Of a stretch of DNA of 64,000 nt, positions 41,254 through 50,379 are shown piece after piece; within the stretch, counting starts at the first letter, position 1; every line of letters starts with the position of its first letter. This DNA is from Kitasatospora paranensis (GTDB taxonomy: Bacteria; Actinomycetota; Actinomycetes; Streptomycetales; Streptomycetaceae). Both the position numbers and the translations under genes were made by a program. The notes below the pieces were generated by a model that worked only from the letters and a program-made list of their open reading frames with translations, was not told the origin of the DNA and did not search any database. The stretch is from assembly GCF_039544005.1 (NCBI RefSeq), contig NZ_BAABKV010000001.1, positions 8,347,033 to 8,411,032 of the forward strand, written 5' to 3'.

Positions 41254-42233
41254 ATGACGGCGCGCGACCTGCCCATCGACCTGCTGGTGGACCCTGCCCT
41301 GGTCCTGCCGGCGTCGAAGCGGCGCGCTCTGCCACCGGTGACGGTGGTCCTGGACCGCGGCGACGACGCCCGCTTCACCGCCGCGGCCCTCGCCGCCTCC
41401 CGACCCCGGGCCGGATGCATCACCATCCACCCCACCGTGGGCACGGCTCGAACCGATGTCCTTCTCCACGACCACCTCACCGCCCTCGGCAGGTCGGTGG
41501 TCAACCTGAGGACGCAGGGTCTGGCGCAGGAGGCAGCGGCAGAGCGTGCAGTACGTGCATGGATGTGGGCCGAGGGCATCCGTCACGTGATCGTTCTGCG
41601 CTCGCACCTACCCCGCCTCCGCCTGCACTACCTGCTGGACCTGCACGCCGCCACCGGCGCCGCCCTCACCGTCGTCTGGCATGCCCCAGCCCTAGGGCGA
41701 GACCTGGAGCGCCTGCTCAACAGCGTTAACCACCGTGTCGTCGACACCCTCCACGCCGCTCGCGAGGCATTCCACACACCCTTCGTCCGCGCATGCCGTT
41801 GCCCGGGCAGGCCGCCCCGCGCCCGGATCCTGATCCCGGGCTGGGACACGCCCGTCGCAGCCCTGCCCCCGGCCGTGGTCCTGGAGAGGATCCGCCGTCA
41901 CATCCCCCACCCGCTCTACGCCGCGGCACTCACCGCGGCCTGGACCACCGGCGCCTCGCCACATCTTCTGCGCGGCGCACGCCTGCAGGACCTCACCCCC
42001 GCGGCGACGCACTGGCGCTGCCGATGGCAGCCTCGCCCGGCCCGGGACCCGTCAGCCGCCACGGGACGCGGGAGACCTTCCGTATCCCGGCCCGGCTGCG
42101 CCCCCACCTGTTGGCCGCAGCGCACTACCGCCACCTGGAGGACGCCGGGCCCGGCGCGCGGCTGTTCGCCGGGATTCGCGCGGACCGCCTGAGCGCCATG
42201 GCCACCACCTGCGGACTTCGCGTTCGTGCCTGA
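41254..42233 (+). pseudogene. ATPase-like protein lacking nucleotide-binding motifs, C-terminal extension, one frameshift
   Basis: About 326 residues after one base near 42000 is restored; the corrected end is FRIPARLRPHLLAAAHYRHL to a stop at 42233. The first 180 residues align in order with the two ATPases: VVLDRGDDARFTAAALAAS at the Walker A place, ITIHPTVGTARTDVLLHDHL where the others have VGVHPSVPELRRVLADAL, and HVIVLRSHLPRLRLHYLLDL at the Walker B place. The glycine-lysine and the Asp-Glu are gone, so ATP binding is unlikely. The C-terminal half (PLYAAALTAAWTTGASPHLL) recalls the helical core of tyrosine recombinases but lacks the first catalytic Arg. The homology is my inference; no family name is claimed. 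Confidence 0.5.
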
Positions 42234-42241
42234 CCAGTCGG

Positions 42242-43258
42242 ATGGACGTACCCGAACAACGTGGACAGCGTGCCGTCGAGGCCGAACGGATCCTGGCCCA
42301 GATCGAGGAGCTGCAGCCGGAGGGACAACGGCGGGTGGTGAATCAGCACGTCGTCTCCCGGGTCCTGCTCAAGCGCTTCGCGGCAAACGACCGGGTCATC
42401 TCCTTCGACCTCCACCACCCCGCGAACCGGCACAGACCCGGATCGACCAAGACGTGCGGCACGGTGCCGGACTTCGTGCCCTTTGCCTCCGCCTCATTGG
42501 AGGAGGTCTGGAGCCGGGTCGAGAACCTGCTGCCGACCGCCGCCGACGCGGTGGAGCGCGGCGACATCTTCGAGCACGAGGAGCACATCCTCACGCTGAA
42601 GGACTTCATCGCCCTGCACCGGGCCCGCTCCCTGCACTACCTCGCGATGCACTACCGCGCCGCCGCGGCAGCCTACGAGCGGGCGTGGGATGCCCTGGCC
42701 GCCATACCCACCGACCGGCTGCGCGCCACCTACCGGCAGCACACCGGCCTGTACGTCGCAGCCAAGGGGGCCCGGGAGGCCATCGGCGCCCGGCTCATGC
42801 AGCCGTTCACCGACAACCTCCGGAGCGGGGCCGACCTGAGAGTCAGCATCGAGAGGATGTTCGGCGAGCTCAGGACGGCGATCCGGGAGACCTGCCTGGA
42901 GATCGTCACCCCAAAGAGCGGCGAGTTCCTCATCGGCGACATCCCGGCCCTGCCCGTCCGCCGGGAGGGAACCGTGCTCTCCTGCGTCACGGCCCTGGAG
43001 GACTCCGCCGCCATCGTCCTGCCGTTCGGCCGCAAGCACCTCCTCGTCGGCAGGGCACCGAGCAACGACATGGCCGCGATCCCCGCCGACATGGTGGACT
43101 GCCTCAACACGCTGCAGGTCGAGGCGGCCTACAGCCGCGTCTACCTGCACCCCGGCAGCGGCCTGGAGCACTTCGTGCGCGCGCACCTCGCCGCCGGCGG
43201 CCGGGCGGACCGGACACCGCTGGAGCCCCCGCGACGCGACGCAGGCACCACACCGTAG
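42242..43258 (+). CDS. DUF4238-type protein, copy A
   Basis: A 338-residue soluble protein starting eight bases after the transposition operon. Near residue 33 it has NQHVVSRVLLKRFAANDRVI, the opening signature (QHxxxxxLLxxF) of DUF4238 proteins, whose biochemical role is unknown. Then follow TCGTVPDFVPFASASLEEVW, SLHYLAMHYR, and FLIGDIPALPVR, a DUF4238-like IGD motif. No signal peptide or membrane segment. It is strongly similar to the next gene. As passengers of a transposable element, such genes are candidates for host-defence or toxin functions, but this is conjecture. Confidence 0.75.
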   Translation: MDVPEQRGQRAVEAERILAQIEELQPEGQRRVVNQHVVSRVLLKRFAANDRVISFDLHHPANRHRPGSTKTCGTVPDFVPFASASLEEVWSRVENLLPTAADAVERGDIFEHEEHILTLKDFIALHRARSLHYLAMHYRAAAAAYERAWDALAAIPTDRLRATYRQHTGLYVAAKGAREAIGARLMQPFTDNLRSGADLRVSIERMFGELRTAIRETCLEIVTPKSGEFLIGDIPALPVRREGTVLSCVTALEDSAAIVLPFGRKHLLVGRAPSNDMAAIPADMVDCLNTLQVEAAYSRVYLHPGSGLEHFVRAHLAAGGRADRTPLEPPRRDAGTTP

Positions 43259-43379
43259 ACCCCCGCACCCGGGGCAGCCACGGCCGCCCGCCTGCTGCGC
43301 CCCGGCTCCCGGCCGGGCCGGGCAGGGCGGTCTTCCGCCGGCGGGCGGGTCTGTCGCTCCCGTCCGGGAGACTGGGCGG

Positions 43380-44429
43380 ATGAACGAGCAGCCCAACTGG
43401 CGGTCTGCCGCCGAGCGGACGCAGACCCGGATCGAGACGCTCCGCGCGGACGGACGTGCGCCGGTGGTGAACCAGCACGTCGTCTCCCGGGTGCTGCTCA
43501 AACGCTTCGCGGCGCACGCCGGCAGCGCGGGGCACCAGGTCTACTCGTTCGACCTGGACCGCCCCACGAACCGGCACAGGACCAGGAGCATCAAGACCTG
43601 CGGCACGGTGCCGGACTTCGTGCCGTTTGCCTCCGCCTCGCTGGAGGAGGTCTGGAGCCGGGTCGAGAACCTGCTGCCGGCCGCCGCCGACGCGGTGGAA
43701 CGCGGCGACATCTTCGAGCACGAGGAGTACGTCCTCGTACTGAAGGACTTCATCGCCCTGCACTGGGCCCGCTCCCTGCACTACCGCGCTCTCCACGACC
43801 AGATCTTCGCCGCGCTCTACGAGCGTCAGCGCACCAAGCTGCTCACCGTCCACGCCGACCTGCTGCGCGCCGACTACCTGAAGCACAGCGGCGAACACGT
43901 CGCCGACCCCCAGACCCTGGCGATGTGGGCGGAGGACCTCATGCGGACCGTCCGCGACGACGAGCTGAGCGGGTACAACCTGCGGATCGGCATCGAGGAG
44001 ATGTTCCACAAGACCAGGGCGGCGATCCGCGAGAGCTGCCTGGAGATCCTGATCCCCGCCAGCGGCCAGTTCCTCATCGGCGACACACCGGCCCTGACCG
44101 TCCGCCGGGACGGGAGCACCCTCACCTACTGCATGGCCCTGGGCGACTCGAATGCCATCGTCCTGCCGCTCGGCCCCCATCACCTCCTCGTTGGCAGGTC
44201 ACCGCACGACGTCCTGGCGCCGATCCCCACCACCATGGTGAACGAACTCAACGGCCTGCAGATCGAAGCCGCCCGTAGCCGCGTCTACCTGCACCCCGGC
44301 AGCGGCCTGGAGCGCTTCGTGCTCGCCCACCTCGCCGCCGGCGGCCGAGCGGGCCGGACACCGGTGCCGCCCCCGCGGCGCCCCGCAGCGGACACCCCGG
44401 CGGCCCGGCCCTCCGACCCCGCGCCGTAG
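43380..44429 (+). CDS. DUF4238-type protein, copy B
   Basis: A 349-residue paralogue of the preceding gene in the same direction, 121 bases downstream. Blocks around NQHVVSRVLLKRFAAHAGSA, VPDFVPFASASLEEVWSRVE, VERGDIFEHEEYVLVLKDFI and SRVYLHPGSGLERFVLAHLA are nearly identical between the two, while the central helices (residues 130-190) differ markedly. The conserved ends with a variable middle suggest a duplicated scaffold with diverging specificity. A strong terminator follows. Confidence 0.75.
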   Translation: MNEQPNWRSAAERTQTRIETLRADGRAPVVNQHVVSRVLLKRFAAHAGSAGHQVYSFDLDRPTNRHRTRSIKTCGTVPDFVPFASASLEEVWSRVENLLPAAADAVERGDIFEHEEYVLVLKDFIALHWARSLHYRALHDQIFAALYERQRTKLLTVHADLLRADYLKHSGEHVADPQTLAMWAEDLMRTVRDDELSGYNLRIGIEEMFHKTRAAIRESCLEILIPASGQFLIGDTPALTVRRDGSTLTYCMALGDSNAIVLPLGPHHLLVGRSPHDVLAPIPTTMVNELNGLQIEAARSRVYLHPGSGLERFVLAHLAAGGRAGRTPVPPPRRPAADTPAARPSDPAP

Positions 44430-44594
44430 ACCGCCGCACCCGGACCGGTGTCCTCGGCCGGTGCACCGTCGTTGGACCCGGCAGCGCCCCGCCACCCCTC
44501 ACAGGGGCCGACATCCGGCTGCGCCCCGCGGCCGCGCAGTCCGGCCCGCCGCACCCCGGCGCCCGGACGACCGCGGCCGCGCAGCCGAATCCTC

Positions 44595-44627
44595 GGGGGC
44601 GGCCGGCCGCGGAGACCGGCCGCCCCC
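44595..44627 (+). terminator. Terminator after the DUF4238 pair
   Basis: GGGGGCGGCCGG / CCGGCCGCCCCC, a perfect 12-bp stem with a 9-base loop, 165 bases after the second DUF4238 stop. Confidence 0.65.
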
Positions 44628-45201
44628 GTTGCCTGGCCGGCACGCGCCCGAACCAGCCAGGTGGCGGTGACTGGCCCGGCCACCGGCGGGGACCAACTGC
44701 CCAACGGCTCGGCGGTGCTGCGTCCTTGTCCGGACCGGGTGCTGACGGCGCGTGGGGCGGACATGCGAGTGGCTCCCGGGCAGGCAATGGCAAGAAGCCC
44801 GGGAGCCATGTTGATCTTCTCATCCCCGCGCCGGGCCGGGGGACAGGGCCGGCCTTGCAGGGCGCATTCGAGTCGCCCGGATGTTCGCCGCCTCACCGCG
44901 ACCTGCCGGAATGGGTTTCCGCCTGCGAGGGCCCGCGCAAAGCCACGACGTGGCTGCGCGGGGCCCCGCCTCGATCGGTCCGCGCGTGGCCCGGGCGAAC
45001 CCGGCCCCACCGCGTCGGCCCTGCTGATCCGTCAGGCAAGAAGACGCCACAAGCGTGCCGGAGCCTGCTTGAGCCACAGTTCCAGGCCCGGCTGCCGCCG
45101 GGTGCGTCATCGGGCAATACTCCACGGTGCGTGGTCGGACCGGAAGCGCCCGGCTCGTCGAGAAGGCGCCGTTTGGCTGCGCCGGTGCGGCGGTGTGAGT
45201 G
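44628..45201. other. Non-coding stretch
   Basis: I see no family-like protein on either strand between the DUF4238 terminator and the NUDIX gene. The right end of the first transposition module may lie here but I could not identify it. Confidence 0.35.
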
Positions 45202-45630
45202 TCAGGCGGCGGTGAGCAGGTCGCGGACCGCGTTGCTGACTTCGGGCAGGTCGCCCGGCAGGGCCCACTGGTGGGCGTCGTGCTCGGTGAGGACCACGGG
45301 TTCGGTGGTCGCGACGGTGACGGCGAAATTGAACTGGCGGGTGGTGGTTCCGCGGCTGTTCGTGTAGTCGAAGTGGCCGATGTAGTCGGTGACCTGGTCG
45401 ATGGTCAGGCCGGTTTCTTCGAGGGTTTCCCGGTGCAGGGCGTCCAGGATGCTCTCGCCGTTTTCGACCGTTCCGGAGGGGATCTCCCACAGGCCTCCCA
45501 TGTAGTCGTCGGGGTTGCGGCGTACGAGCAGTACGTGGCCGTGGTGGCTGATCACGGCGGCGGCGACGAAGCCGGTGATGCCGGTGGCCGCGGCGTCGGC
45601 CGCGAGGTCGGCGGAGGAGGGGAGGGTCAC
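45202..45630 (-). CDS. NUDIX hydrolase
   Basis: A 142-residue NUDIX pyrophosphohydrolase with the box GTVENGESILDALHRETLEE near residues 54-73, all acids present, and the preceding strand LLVRRNPDDYMGGLWEIPSG typical of NDP-sugar or nucleotide-type NUDIX enzymes. The start overlaps the end of the aminotransferase gene (45627-45630), so it is the third gene of the oxidoreductase-aminotransferase operon and may clean up or hydrolyse its nucleotide-linked product. Confidence 0.9.
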   Translation of the reverse strand: MTLPSSADLAADAAATGITGFVAAAVISHHGHVLLVRRNPDDYMGGLWEIPSGTVENGESILDALHRETLEETGLTIDQVTDYIGHFDYTNSRGTTTRQFNFAVTVATTEPVVLTEHDAHQWALPGDLPEVSNAVRDLLTAA

Positions 45631-46878
45631 AGCAGCTCCTTGTGATGGTCGCTGATCTTGATGGCCGCGGCGATGTACTGCGCGGCCAGTTCCAGATCCT
45701 GCTCACGATGCCAGACGGGGAGCTTGACGGTGTGCGCGTGGGAGTGTTCGGCGACGGGGAAGTCTCCGTGCTGGTAGCGGCGCTGGGAGTGCGGGTGGCC
45801 GGGGAAGAGCATGCCGGGGTCCTGGTAGAGGGGGAGCTGGTTGAGGGGGCAGGTGGAGCCGGGCCGGTCGAACTCGGTGGCGCCCTCGGCGAGGAGTGCC
45901 TGGTGGAAGCGCTCGATCGGGAGGCCGCCGAGCTCGTCGGGCGTGTAGGTGAGCGTCAACGCGTACCAGGACGGGAGCACTCCTTCGGGTGGGGTGGTGA
46001 CCTTCAGGCCGGGTACCTGGGCCAGCCGGTCGGTGAGGTGGTGGGCGATCTCCGTCCGCCCGGCGAGGTAGCCGTCGAGGCGGGCGAGCTGGTCGTGGGC
46101 GATGGCGGCGGCGAGCGGGTGGATGCGGAGTTTGAGGCCGGCCCCGGTGACCGCGTACCGCGCGAGCGGGTGGTCTTCCGGGATCTCGGTCCTGGCACGC
46201 TTGTTGTAGTGCGCGAAGGTGAGGACCCGGTGGTAGGTGTCCTCGTCGTCCGTGAGGACGAAGCCGCCCTCGCCGCCCGACAGCGGCTTGGGGCCGTTGA
46301 GGGAGAACGCCGAGGCGAGGCCGAACGTGCCGACCTTCTGCCCGGCGATGCTCGCGCCGTGGGCGTGGGAGCCGTCCTCCAGCACCGCCAGGTCGTGGGC
46401 GTTCGCGACGGCCACGAGCCCGGCCATGTCGGCGGGCTTGCCCCACAGATGGGTGACCATGACCGCCCGGGTCCGGGGCGTGATCAGCTCCTCGACACGG
46501 GCGGGGTCGATGTTGCCGTCCGGCCCGGTTTCGCACAGCACCGGGACGGCGCGGAGATGGAAGAGAGGAGGCGGTGGCGTGGAAGGTCCAGGCCGGCACG
46601 ATCACCTCATCGCCGGGCCTGATCCGGGCAGCCCAGTAGGCGGCGTGCAGGGCGGCGGTGCCGGAGCTGGTGGTGATCGCGTGCCGGACGCCGAAGTAGT
46701 CCTGCAGGCCTTCCTCCAGTTCGGCGACGATGCCGGACCGGCCGGGTAGGGAGATCGCCTCGTCGAGCTGGGCGGTGACCTTGGCGCGGGTGGTGTCGTC
46801 GATCGGTGGCCAGGTGAAGTGGGGGCCCGTGGCGGTGACGGCGGGCTTGCCGCCGAGGAGGGCGAGCGTGCTGGTCAC
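45627..46878 (-). pseudogene. DegT/DnrJ/EryC1-family PLP aminotransferase, one frameshift
   Basis: A PLP-dependent sugar-type aminotransferase of about 417 residues, if one extra base near 46560-46565 is removed. N-terminal part: YFGVRHAITTSSGTAALHAA, then DEVIVPAWTFHATASS. After the shift: VMVTHLWGKPADMAGLVAVA, then LAVLEDGSHAHGA and the lysine region SAFSLNGPKPLSGGEGGFVL, whose Lys should bind PLP. Such enzymes transaminate 3- or 4-keto sugars. The GTG at 46878 overlaps the oxidoreductase stop, so the two are coupled; a dehydrogenase plus DegT pair is the usual way to make an aminosugar or aminocyclitol. Confidence 0.88.
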
Positions 46879-47867
46879 AGCATTTCCTTCGGGTCGATGT
46901 AGCGCCCCGCATCCTTGGAGCGGTAGCAGGAGGCGATGAACGCGGCGTGCGCGAGGTGCTGGTCGGGGCCGGATGTGTTGGGCCTGTCGCCGTCCAGGAC
47001 CCGGCAGAAGTGGTCGATCTGCGCGGTCGCTGCGGAGGCGGGCGCGTGCGGGCGGGTCAGTTCCTCGACGACCGTGCCGTCCAGGTCGAGACGCTGGACC
47101 CGGCCTTTGGACAGCAGTACCGAGCCGCGGGTGCCGACCACGTGCAGGTGCTCGCTCTTCGGCGCCATCCACCGCGACAGCAGGAGCGACCCGTACAGGT
47201 CGGTGTCGTAGCCGAGCTGGATGACGGCGGTGTCCTCGGCGTCGTAGCCGCCGCCTGGTACCGCGGTGGTGGAGAATTCGGCGATGACCCGGCTGGGCAG
47301 GCCGAAGTACCAGAGCAGCAGGTCAATGAGGTGGTAGCCCATGTCGATGATGCAGCCACCGCCGGCCTGCCGGACGTCCCCGCGCCATCCGGCGCCGGGG
47401 TCGTCGGTGTGGAAGGTGTACTGGCCGTCGATCAGGAACGGGGTGCCGATCTGGTCCAGTAGGCCGGCGACGCTGGTGTAGATCGGGTTGAACCGCCGCT
47501 GGAGCGTCACCATCAGCTCCACCTCGCCGGCCCGGCAGACCTGGGCCAGCTCCCGGGCCTCCTCCACGGACGTGGCGAACGGCTTCTCCTTGAGGACGTG
47601 GACGCCCCGGGCGGCGCACTCCCGGACGACGTCCCGGCCGGCATGGTGCGGGACGGCGACGATCACGAAGTCCGGCGCCGCCGTGTCCAGCAGTTCACCG
47701 GCGTGGATGAACCCGGGGACCTGCAACAGCTCCTGCTGCTGCCGCAACGTGTTCGGGTTGCTGTCGCAGATTGCGACGAGGTCGGCCCGGCTGGAGGCGA
47801 GCAGGCCGGGCAGATGGTCCTCGAGCGCCTGGTGGCCGAGGCCGATGACTGCAGCGCGTCGTTTCAT
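46875..47867 (-). CDS. Gfo/Idh/MocA-family NAD(P)-dependent oxidoreductase
   Basis: A 330-residue oxidoreductase starting at the ATG at 47867 (MKRRAAVIGLGHQALEDHLP) behind AGGAG. The Rossmann dinucleotide-binding motif GLGHQA is followed by the conserved EKPFA motif (HVLKEKPFATSVEEA) near residue 92 and the C-terminal substrate domain with GGGCIIDMGYHLIDLLLWYF, containing the catalytic D-x3-H. It would oxidise a sugar or cyclitol hydroxyl to the keto form used by the adjacent aminotransferase. It is first in the three-gene operon and divergent from the XRE-TPR regulator. Confidence 0.93.
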   Translation of the reverse strand: MKRRAAVIGLGHQALEDHLPGLLASSRADLVAICDSNPNTLRQQQELLQVPGFIHAGELLDTAAPDFVIVAVPHHAGRDVVRECAARGVHVLKEKPFATSVEEARELAQVCRAGEVELMVTLQRRFNPIYTSVAGLLDQIGTPFLIDGQYTFHTDDPGAGWRGDVRQAGGGCIIDMGYHLIDLLLWYFGLPSRVIAEFSTTAVPGGGYDAEDTAVIQLGYDTDLYGSLLLSRWMAPKSEHLHVVGTRGSVLLSKGRVQRLDLDGTVVEELTRPHAPASAATAQIDHFCRVLDGDRPNTSGPDQHLAHAAFIASCYRSKDAGRYIDPKEML

Positions 47868-48021
47868 GCGTGGACTCCTTCCGCTTCGTGAGTGAACTTG
47901 TCGGTGCACGACGAGTAGAGCCCAACGGGTAGTCCCCATCCAGGCGTTGTCTGTAGTCCCGGGGTGGTCCCGCCCGTGCGCGCAGTAGGCTCGCAGCCAC
48001 TGTCGATGATGGGATCGGCCC

Positions 48022-49347
48022 GTGGACGACCAGATCAGGCACCCGCTTGCGTACGCCCGCGCGCTCCGCGGCTGGTCCCAGAGCGACCTTGCGGCCCGAA
48101 TCCACCGTGCGGCCCGGAACCGGCCTGAAGGCCTTCGATCCGGCACCGACAAGGCCGCCGTCAGTAAATGGGAGACCTGGCGCAAGACGCCCAGCGCCGA
48201 ATCACGGCTCCTCATCGCCGAAGCCTTCGAGGTCCCCCTCGGCGACCTGGAAGCCGTCGACTGGCCTCACTGGCTGCCCGGCCAGGAACAGCCGGTGCCC
48301 CTTGGACCGGCGTTCACCGTTCACGCACTTCGAGACGCACAGAGGGCCGCAATGGACCATCGCCGCCGCACCTTCATGACCTTCAGCGCCCTCGCACTGG
48401 CCGGCCTCTCAACCCAATGGGCCACCCTCGAACCCGATCCACCCGCCACCTCCTGGAACGGCGCGCGAGTCGATGCCGAATTGGTCGACTGGCTGGAGGA
48501 CACCACCACCCAGCTGACCAACCTTCCGACCGAACAGCGCCAGCACACCGCCAAGCTGATGGACGCCCACCTGGAAACGGTCACCGACCTCCTCGAGCAC
48601 GGCCGCTACACCGAACCCCTCGGCCGACGACTCCACCTGCTCGCCGCCACCCTGGCCAGCACCTGCGGCTGGCACCGCTTCGACCAAGGCCACCACTACG
48701 CCGCCGGCAAGCTCTGGAACGCAGCCCTCACCAACGCACACGCCGCCCGGGACCGCGATCTCGGCGCCGGCATTCTCTCCGACTTCGCCTACCAGTCCAT
48801 CTGGCTCACCCGACCCGACGCCGCGGTCGAGCCGCTCAGCCAGGCCCTCATCCACACCCGCCACCCCACCGCCCGGTCCCTGCTCCACCTCCGCCGGGCC
48901 CGCGCCCACGCCGCACTCGGAGAATCCTCCGACTGCCACCGCGACCTGGCCGCCGCCGAGACCGCCCTGCTGACCGACAGCCCCGACCCGGCCCCCGAAT
49001 GGTGCCGATGGATGAGCACGGCCGACCTGGCCGTCGACTCGGGCCAATGCATGCTCGACCTCGGACGCACCGACCAGGCACACACCCGCATCGACGAAGG
49101 CCTGAGCCTGCTGCCCCGATCACGCGACAAGACCCGCGGCATCTTCCTGACCTACGAAGCCCGGAGCCTGCTGCGAGCCCGCGAAGTCGAACAGGCCCTC
49201 ACGGTCACGAACCAGTCCCTCGACCTGGCAACCCGGATCGGCGCCGCGCGGTGCATCACCCTGGCCCGCGAACTCGTCCCGGAGTTCAGGCCCTACCGGC
49301 AGGTCGACGGAGTCGCCGACCTCATGGACCGCCTCAGAGCGAGCTGA
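48022..49347 (+). CDS. XRE-family regulator with TPR-like domain
   Basis: A 441-residue protein. The N-terminal helix-turn-helix of the XRE type is at residues 8-75 (YARALRGWSQSDLAARIHRA, AAVSKWETWRKTPSAESRLL). A short hydrophobic stretch near residue 118 (FMTFSALALAGLS) follows, then about 300 residues of tetratricopeptide-like helices (AATLASTCGWHRFDQGHHYA; LGAGILSDFAYQSIW). This architecture is frequent in streptomycetes as a signal- or peptide-responsive regulator. The GTG at 48022 is 155 bases from the divergent oxidoreductase operon, which it probably controls. Confidence 0.9.
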   Translation: MDDQIRHPLAYARALRGWSQSDLAARIHRAARNRPEGLRSGTDKAAVSKWETWRKTPSAESRLLIAEAFEVPLGDLEAVDWPHWLPGQEQPVPLGPAFTVHALRDAQRAAMDHRRRTFMTFSALALAGLSTQWATLEPDPPATSWNGARVDAELVDWLEDTTTQLTNLPTEQRQHTAKLMDAHLETVTDLLEHGRYTEPLGRRLHLLAATLASTCGWHRFDQGHHYAAGKLWNAALTNAHAARDRDLGAGILSDFAYQSIWLTRPDAAVEPLSQALIHTRHPTARSLLHLRRARAHAALGESSDCHRDLAAAETALLTDSPDPAPEWCRWMSTADLAVDSGQCMLDLGRTDQAHTRIDEGLSLLPRSRDKTRGIFLTYEARSLLRAREVEQALTVTNQSLDLATRIGAARCITLARELVPEFRPYRQVDGVADLMDRLRAS

Positions 49348-49834
49348 CCGACACAAGCGCGGTGCGGCGGGCCGGGCCGAAGACGTGGTCGAAGGCGAGG
49401 GCGCGGTCGGCGGGGACGAGGAGGTAGGGCGCGCCGGAGCCGGCGGTGGTCCGAGGCCCGCCTATGCCCGTGCCGAGGGCGTCGCTGGGGGTGAGGATGT
49501 CGAGGTCGTCGAAGACGTAGTACAGGGGCAGCCGGGTCCAGGCGACGAGCTGGAGGTGGGCGGTGACGGCGGCGTTCTCGATGGCGTGCCGACTGCTGGT
49601 CCGGCTGGTCATCCGGCTCTTGCAGTCGATCAAGACGACCTGCCCGTCCCGGGCAGCTATGAGGTCGGGGGTCCAGCGAAGGAAGCTGTCGGTGCTGCGG
49701 AGGGCCACGCGGACGGGCTCACCCATGACTCCCTGGCCCCAGGGGCTGACATCCCAGCCGCGGTGGTTGAGTTCCTCGGTGACGCGTCGCTCGTGGGCGT
49801 CACCGATCGCCTTCCTGGCGTGAAAGCTCGGCAT
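49334..49834 (-). CDS. Small PD-(D/E)xK-like nuclease-fold protein
   Basis: A 166-residue protein with the layout of a restriction-endonuclease-like fold: an N-terminal helix KAIGDAHERRVTEELNHRGW, then WTPDLIAARDGQVVLIDCKS, giving Asp (PD) and Asp-Cys-Lys in place of (D/E)-x-K. A C-terminal strand-helix region with LQLVAWTRLPLYYVF follows. Similar proteins occur on streptomycete integrative elements. It overlaps the end of the convergent XRE-TPR gene by 14 bases. It could be a Holliday-junction or restriction-type nuclease; no partner gene is adjacent. Confidence 0.7.
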   Translation of the reverse strand: MPSFHARKAIGDAHERRVTEELNHRGWDVSPWGQGVMGEPVRVALRSTDSFLRWTPDLIAARDGQVVLIDCKSRMTSRTSSRHAIENAAVTAHLQLVAWTRLPLYYVFDDLDILTPSDALGTGIGGPRTTAGSGAPYLLVPADRALAFDHVFGPARRTALVSVSSL

Positions 49835-50379
49835 GCTGGAAGTGTGGCGCGTCCTCGCCCTGACGAAACGACAGCCGCCTTTGGCGCGCTCGGGTTCAGC
49901 CAGGTCTCATCGCTGTCCGCGGAGGTCCGTGGTTGTCCGTGGTTGTCCGCGTGGGTCCCAGGCTGTCCCACCATGTCTCATCGTCGGCGGCCTGAACATG
50001 ACCGGATCCAGCCCCCGTGGACGAGGCGGCGCCTGAGATCCGGATCGCTGCTCCTGCGCTGGCGGTGGCAGGAGACCGCGGAGACGATCTTGCCACCATG
50101 CCACAGTCACCCGTGGAACCGGTGTGCTCAGCGACATCGTCCACGGAACCGGTCCACTGCACGACCGCTGCGCCGGTGGTCCTGGTGCGGCCGGTGACGA
50201 CGAACCGGGGGATGCTCTGGGTCGGTGGCGGCGTTGTAGCTGGCAGTGAGCTTGGTCCAGGGTTGGAGTTGAAGGGCGCGGCGGAGTTGCCGGTGTCGTC
50301 GTCGTAGGCGGCGCCAGCCGGGTCGGCAGGCTCAGCGTCAGTAGACCGCCCTCCCCGAAGGGTTGGTGTTCCGCGTTTC
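49835..50379. other. Unassigned region
   Basis: No credible gene. A direct repeat of GTCCGTGGTT occurs twice in a row near 49924-49945 within a G/T-rich patch. Minus-strand open frames here are rich in Pro, Thr and Ser and lack a recognisable family. Confidence 0.35.
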
